From the NCBI GenBank assembly GCA_016713865.1, contig JADJOG010000017.1, positions 1 to 59,448 on the forward strand: DNA of 59,448 nucleotides. The letters run 5' to 3'. Under the pieces are notes generated by a model. That model was not told the origin of the DNA. It saw only the letters and a program-made list of their open reading frames with translations, and did not search any database. Of this stretch, positions 54,620 to 59,448 are shown one piece after another (positions within the stretch are counted from its first letter, which is position 1; each line of letters opens with the position of its first letter). Source of the DNA: Flavobacteriales bacterium (GTDB taxonomy: Bacteria > Bacteroidota > Bacteroidia > Flavobacteriales_F > PHOS-HE28). Both the position numbers and the translations under genes were made by a program.

Positions 54620-56738
54620 ACGATAAAGAGCGACGAAATACATCTCCATTTCCCCTTCCCCTTCACCTGCACTTTTCCCGTGGGGTGAAGGTGAATGCCG
54701 GGCCATGTTGCGGGTTGACGGGTTGCGTGTTGCGGGTTGGGCGCTACACCGTCTTCGGCAACGACCGAGGTCCTTCACCAGCGCGTACGTCGCCTCGCTG
54801 ATGTTCACCTTTCCCACTTCCACTGCTCTCCATGCGGCTGGCCGTGTTCACCGTATCGCCCCAGATATCGTACTGGAATTTCTTCACGCCCACGATGCCT
54901 GCGACGACCGGACCGGTGTGGATGCCGACGCGCATCTCGAATATGGTTTGCCGACGGCTTCGCGTTCGGCTTTGTGGCGCGCTTTCATGAAGTTCTGCAT
55001 CTCCAGGGCCGCGCGCACCACGTCAGCCGCCGAGCCGTGCTTCGGGTCGGGCAATCCGCCCGCGGCCATGTAGGCATCGCCGATGGTCTTGATCTTCTCG
55101 ATGCGGTACTTCTCCATGATGTGATAGAAGGCCTTGAAGCAGGTGTTGAGTTTTTCCGCGACCAGCGCCTGCGGCGCTTCTCGCTCATTTGCGTGAAGCC
55201 CTTGAAGTCGGTGAAGAGGATGGTGGCCGTGAGCGAAGTGCTTAGCGTCGGCGTGGCCTTTGGCCTTCAGTTCGTCGGCGACTTCCTGCGGCAGGATGTT
55301 CAGCAGCAGTGCTTCGCTGCGTGCATGCTCCTGCTTGATGCGGCGGCGGCGGCTCGGGTCCACCACCGCGAACACGATCCCGAACTACGGCGAAGCCCAG
55401 CGGGGCCGTTGCGCTGCGGTCGCGGCGGATGCGCTCCGGCGTCACGCATCCTTCTTTTCCTGTTCCGCTTGGGTGGCCGCTTCCTGCTTGTCGAAGTCAT
55501 ATTGCATCCGCAGGCGCGTGGTCTCCTCGGTGTTCGAGGCATTGTAGATGCTGTCACGGTACAGCACATGCATGCGGTGGTCGAGGTAGGCGCCTTTCCA
55601 ATCGCCGTTGATGCTGTGCAACCGTTCCAGTTCGCGGTATGCGGTCGACAGCATTTCGCGGCTTCCTACCGTGCGCGCCACTTCGATGGCGGAACCCAGA
55701 GTAGCTGCGCGATGCGTCGTACCGCTTGCTCCGGGTGACGCACCGACACGGCCATGAGGGTGAGCTCCGGCCTGGTCGCTCCGGTCGTCGATCCGTTCCG
55801 CCAAGGCGCGCCCCGCCTCATACGCGCGCAGCGCTTCGGCATCCTGCGCGAGTCCTTCAGTGAGGCTTTTCCCGCATAGGCGTATGCGGCGACCAAGATG
55901 TATTGGGCACCGGTCTCCCTGGCGATGCGCATGGCCTCCTCGGCTTCCTTCAATGCGGCCGCATGTGCCAGGTCGTTCAGGATGCTGGCGATGTTCATCG
56001 TGGGATCGCCATTCCGTTCGGGTCGTCCATCTCCTCCGTGTCTTCAAAGGCTGCCCGGGTGTAACGCAAGGCCTCTTTCAGGTCGGACTGTTGCTGGTAG
56101 AATAAGCCCAGGTTGCTGTACGAGGTGGCGATGCCGGGCGCGTCGCCGATCCGTTCGCGGAGCGCGAGCTTTCAGCATGTGGTCCAAGGCTTTGGGGTGA
56201 TCGCCTAGTCGGAGGTAGATGGTGCCGATGTTGTCGTAGTTCTTTCCCAGCCAGTCCTCGTTGCCCAGGCGCTGATTGATCGCCACGGCGGCGAAGTAGT
56301 CGCTCAGGGCGCCGGCCAGGTCGCCTTCCTTGCGCTTCGTTGGCCATATTGTTCAACGCACCGGCCACGTTGCGTTCCCTCCCGGTCTCTTGGTTTCAGC
56401 CGAAAGGCATTCGGAGAAACAACGTCGTGCTTCGGGTAATCGTCCAGCCGTTGAGCGATCTCGCCCAGGATGTTGAACGCGTTCGCCCTGGCGTTCACCG
56501 GGCCGGTGCGGATGGCGAGCGCCATCCGTGCCGCACCACTGCCTTTCGCCTGCCGATAATGGTCCCCGGCATCAGCAAGCTCCCAGCTCAGGTCGTACAA
56601 AACCACGATGCGTGTTGTGTCAGGTAGCGGGCCGTTCAATACCGCGCGCAAGGAGTCGATCAAGGCCTTGTTCTGCGCGTGCACACCAGTGCAGAACAAC
56701 AGCGCACCGCAAACGATGCTGATGAAGGGCTTTCTCAT
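54620..56738 (-). pseudogene. TPR-adenylate cyclase F, many frameshifts
   Basis: Starts with a clear signal peptide MRKPFISIVCGALLFCTGVH at 56738 and KALIDSLRAVLNGPLPDTTR, then TPR helices in several frames (NARANAFNILGEIAQRLDDY, NYDNIGTIYLRLGDHPKALD, EAEEAMRIARETGAQYILVA, MLSTAYRELERLHSINGDWK), a membrane-proximal piece near 55400, and the cyclase: LLLNILPQEVADELKAKGHA, IEKIKTIGDAYMAAGG, MRVGIHTGPVVAGIVGVKKF, YDIWGDTVNTASRMESSG, ending EMEMYFV near 54630. At least six frame changes are needed. The catalytic motifs themselves are unchanged. The GTTGCGG repeat stretch at 54705-54741 sits in the same variable loop as in scrap C and cyclase G. Confidence 0.78.
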
Positions 56739-58140
56739 GCGTGATGTGTTCGATGTCATGTGCGCTGTCCATGTTGATTGAACAAAGTACATCTCCATCT
56801 CCCCCTTGCCCTTCGCCTGCACTTTGCCGCGGGGGGTGAAGGTGAATGCAGGGCGTGTTGCGGGTTGACGGGTTGCGTGTTGCGTGTTATCGTCCGCCAT
56901 CACCGCGTTCTTCACCAACACATAGGTCGCCTCGCTGATGTTCACCTTGCCCACCTCGCCGGATGACTCCATGCGGCTTACCGTGTTCCACCGTATCGCC
57001 CCAGATGTCGTACTGGAACTTCTTCACGCCCACGATGCCCGCCACGACGGGGCCGGTGTGGATGCCCACGCGCATTTCGAAGTAGGGTTTGCCTTGTGCT
57101 TCGCGTTCGGCTTTGTGGCGCTGCATGAACTCCTGCATCTCCAAAGCTGCGCTCAGCACATCGGCGGGCGAGCCCTGCTCCGGATCGGGCAAGCCCCCTG
57201 CTGCCATGTAGGCATCGCCGATGGTCTTGATCTTCTCGATGCCGCGCGAGGTGATGATGTTGTCGAAAGCCTTGAAGCAGGTGTTCAGTTCCTCCACCAG
57301 CGCCTGCGGCGAAAGCAGCTCGCTCATTTGCGTGAAGCCCTTGAAGTCCGTGAAGAGAATGGTGGCTTTATCCGAAGTACTTGCTTCCGCTTCACCCTTT
57401 ACTTTCAGCTCCTCGGCCACCTCCTCGGCAGGATGTTCAGCAAAGGTCATCGCTCTGTGCGCGTGCACGATCGCTTGACCTGAGCGTTCACCAATTCAAT
57501 GGATTGCAGGGAAATTCCTTCTTAGGCTCCGTTCAAGCAGGAAGCCTGCCAAAGCCGAAACAGCGAGTACAGAAAAGTAGAATGTGCTAGCGTACAGGTC
57601 ATGCAGCGTGTCCGAACCTGGACGCATATGCAATTGGAACTCGAACAGGAGGGTGATGAAAGCGGCATGCATCATGGCCAGACGGAACCGAACAGCCACG
57701 AAACCGAACGTGAAGCAGACCATGAGGATATTGGCCGCGTGGACCCACCCCTGTGGAGCATCGCTCCATTGGAAAGGCACATTGACGACCACGGTGCTCA
57801 AAACCAATGTGGCCATAATCACCGCATGTCTCCAGCGGTCGAGTCGGGCAACGAATGTTGAAGCGAACGCCAGGAGAATGACAGGGATGGCGGATCCGAA
57901 ATAGGCGAAAGAGATCACCCCATGGCCATAGGTGACCGTTCGAAGCAGCACTGTGCCGATGACAACAAACTGGACGATCGCCATAGCCCAGGCAACCCTG
58001 ACAAGGTTGACCGATGCACGATCATGCTGCACCCAGAATGCGTTTTCCAGCACGGGGTCATCGAACCGAAGCCGGGATGTGCGCCATAGCTGGACGAAGA
58101 CCGTAACGAGCCGATTGATCACGCGGTGAAGATCAAGCAT
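56739..58140 (-). CDS. Membrane adenylate cyclase G (multi-span N-terminus; at least two frameshifts)
   Basis: Start at 58140 (MLDLHRVINRLVTVFVQLWR). Five to six hydrophobic helices follow (VAWAMAIVQFVVIGTVLLRT, VISFAYFGSAIPVILLAFAS, AVIMATLVLSTVVVNVPF, NILMVCFTFGFVAVRF, ASTFYFSVLAVSALAGFLLE), unlike the TPR-cyclases. The cyclase domain has ATILFTDFKGFT, IEKIKTIGDAYMAAGG, YFEMRVGIHTGPVVAGIVG, FQYDIWGDTV, then after a break ESSGEVGKVNISEATYVL and GKVQAKGKGEMEMYFV. Frame breaks are near 57480 (between the membrane part and the cyclase) and 56980. No stop follows MYFV: the frame runs on without interruption into the signal peptide of cyclase F at 56738. Confidence 0.8.
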
Positions 58141-58330
58141 AGCTCGCGAAGTACATCTCCTTTTCCCCCTTGCCTTTAGCGAGTAATTCCAACTCACGAG
58201 GTACACAGTGAACCCAGCTTCATTCTAATGTGTTCATCCGTCGCTTCGTTGATGATACAGCGCGACCGATGCCACTGATGCCGCGCATTGAATTTCTTCT
58301 CGCCATCAACAACTGAAACCCCATGCCGGA
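58133..58330 (-). pseudogene. Adenylate cyclase scrap H (C-terminal end only)
   Basis: Minus strand carries CIINEATDEHIR, then after an indel VPRELELLAKGKGEKEMYFA and SYA with a stop at 58133, eight bases past the start of cyclase G. These are the last conserved strands of the same cyclase family, somewhat more divergent than the other copies. The catalytic parts are gone. Confidence 0.65.
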
Positions 58331-58369
58331 CGGGCATTCTACGCGCCACACGAGTCAAACATTGAAGTG

Positions 58370-59448
58370 TCAAATTCGGCGTCCCTCCATCACGCCCTGC
58401 ACATAACCCACCCACTCCATCACCGGGATGCCTTCATCAAGAAATGATAGGTTGAATGCCCATCACATCCACCGGCATGTGCGGTAGGCGGTGGCTCATG
58501 CTCATGGTGAAGCGAGTTCAAGCAGCCATCCGGGCGAAGCGACCTGACGCATATTCGAGACATCAGGCGTGCCGAAGGTGGGCCTGCCGAAGAGCTTCAC
58601 CTTGTTGCTGGTGCGCGCCTCTAATAAGAACTGCTCGTCGGTGCTGCCATTGCGTTCGTTGCAGACAATGCCAACGCGTTGCGGAAACGGCAGCGCGGTA
58701 TGCGAGCTGTCCACCGACCATGGCTGTGCATCCATCTCCAACCAGGTGCCGAGTGCGCCGCGCATCCCCGCGTGGCGATCTCCGCAGCGCTGACCATCCT
58801 CGTATCACGGCCGAACATATCGGCGTACGACTCGTAACCGGCGGCATTCAATTCGGTGCACCACAGCTTCACCCCTACCGAACGGATGGGGCCGGAATAG
58901 AGGTATGGTATGAGACCAGCATAGCTGGCATCGCTGCCGCCGGTGCCGTTGCGTATGTCGATGATGAAGTTCTCCGTCTTCCGGATCAGTGCATCGTTGG
59001 CTGCGAGCACGCTATCGATCATCGTCTTCTGCTCGAAGGCGAACGAGGGGATGCGCAGGTAGAGCGTTCGATAGGCTCAGCGGCACGAGGAATGGTGCTT
59101 CGGCATCGAGCACGCGCAGATGGATCGATTCCATTTTGCGTGAACTGAACAACGGGCTGTTGTCGTTGCCAGATGCCGTTCATCTCCAACAAGCCACCGC
59201 TGGTGCCGAGCAGGGTGGCTTCCACATCGCCCCGCGAATGATGCGCCCATGAAATAGGCACCTGCATATCGACCATCGGCCTGCTGCTGCCCTTAAGCCT
59301 TCACCATGCCGGGCTTCAGTTCTTGTTCTGCGAACTCAGGATGCGCATCGAAGCGAGAAGGATCTTCGGCTGGCGCACCATGCCCACACGATAGGCCCCC
59401 ATGGTCCATACGCCTTCAACGGATGGCGCTCATTTCCGGCCTTCTGGT
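58370..59448 (-). CDS. S41-family peptidase, partial at the window edge and frameshifted
   Basis: The N-terminus lies beyond 59448. Pieces, in order: EGVWTMGAYRVGMVRQPK, ELKPGMVKA, EATLLGTSGGLLEMNGIWQR, TLYLRIPSFAFEQKTMIDS, ENFIIDIRNGTGGSDASYAG, then VGIVCNERNGSTDEQFLLEA with the probable nucleophile Ser in GSTDEQFLL, KVKLFGRPTFGTPDVSNMRQ, MSMSHRLPHMPVDVMGIQP and LDEGIPVMEWVGYVQGVMEG before a stop at 58370. These match the C-terminal-processing-protease-like S41 serine peptidases of Bacteroidota. Four or more frame changes occur (near 59280, 59075, 58760, 58510 and 58440). Probably periplasmic or secreted, from the family. Confidence 0.75.

Noticed and set aside
41332..56890. CRISPR-like arrays from the GTTGCGG and CAGACAATG repeats
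   Set aside because: Units are 6-8 bases with no unique spacers of 25-40 bases and no cas genes are present.
50674..57450. Guanylate rather than adenylate cyclase assignment
   Set aside because: The purine-selecting positions are Lys (K-I-K-T-I-G-D) and Asp (Y-D-I-W-G-D), not the Glu and Cys of guanylate cyclases.

Overview
The window looks like a chromosomal segment of a GC-rich environmental Bacteroidota, most likely a Flavobacteriales relative. The evidence is: promoters of the TAnnTTTG type, secreted proteins with type IX secretion (T9SS) C-terminal tails, PKD proteins with the gliding-motility C-terminal domain, sensors with Reg_prop propellers and Y_Y_Y domains, the START-like protein beside class IV aminotransferase and YqgE genes, and a classical menaquinone operon. 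I see no phage, integrase, transposase or CRISPR array.

Layout, 0-10 kb: a ribosomal protein THX with a histone-H1-like tail, pdxH, yqgE, a class IV aminotransferase, a HAD phosphatase, a rhomboid protease, a small NTF2-like lipoprotein, a CAU-anticodon tRNA, a START-domain protein with a long Lys/Ala/Pro tail, an LptF/LptG permease, two glycosyltransferases and ribBA. 10-21 kb: the two halves of a Bacteroidota AddA/AddB-like helicase-nuclease, separated by an ElaA-type acetyltransferase, two tandem PKD surface proteins on the other strand and a small conserved protein. 21-29.5 kb: a T9SS cargo protein, an OmpR-type regulator, and the operon menI(-like)-menF-menD-menA-menC-menE; menB is not here. 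29.5-33.6 kb: rluD, a T9SS protein and a PASTA protein, chained on the minus strand.

The right part (33.6-58.3 kb, all minus strand) is a dense signalling island: two propeller histidine kinases (one with a receiver), a propeller protein in which a class III adenylate cyclase plus a receiver replaces the kinase, a NarL-type regulator, a stand-alone HPt protein, two or three TPR-cyclases, a multi-span membrane cyclase, and at least three cyclase scraps. Three T9SS cargo genes lie among them. Two of these and the NarL gene share an upstream sequence box, so a plausible circuit is: propeller sensor kinase, HPt, NarL regulator, secreted cargo, with cAMP output through the cyclases. The circuit is inference; the domains are seen. 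The extreme right edge is a fragmented S41 peptidase.

Caution: more than twenty reading-frame breaks occur. Several are one-base changes in C or G runs, which looks like residual long-read error; they are densest after 53.4 kb, where true gene decay is also possible. For broken genes I give the span of the whole gene and the approximate break positions.
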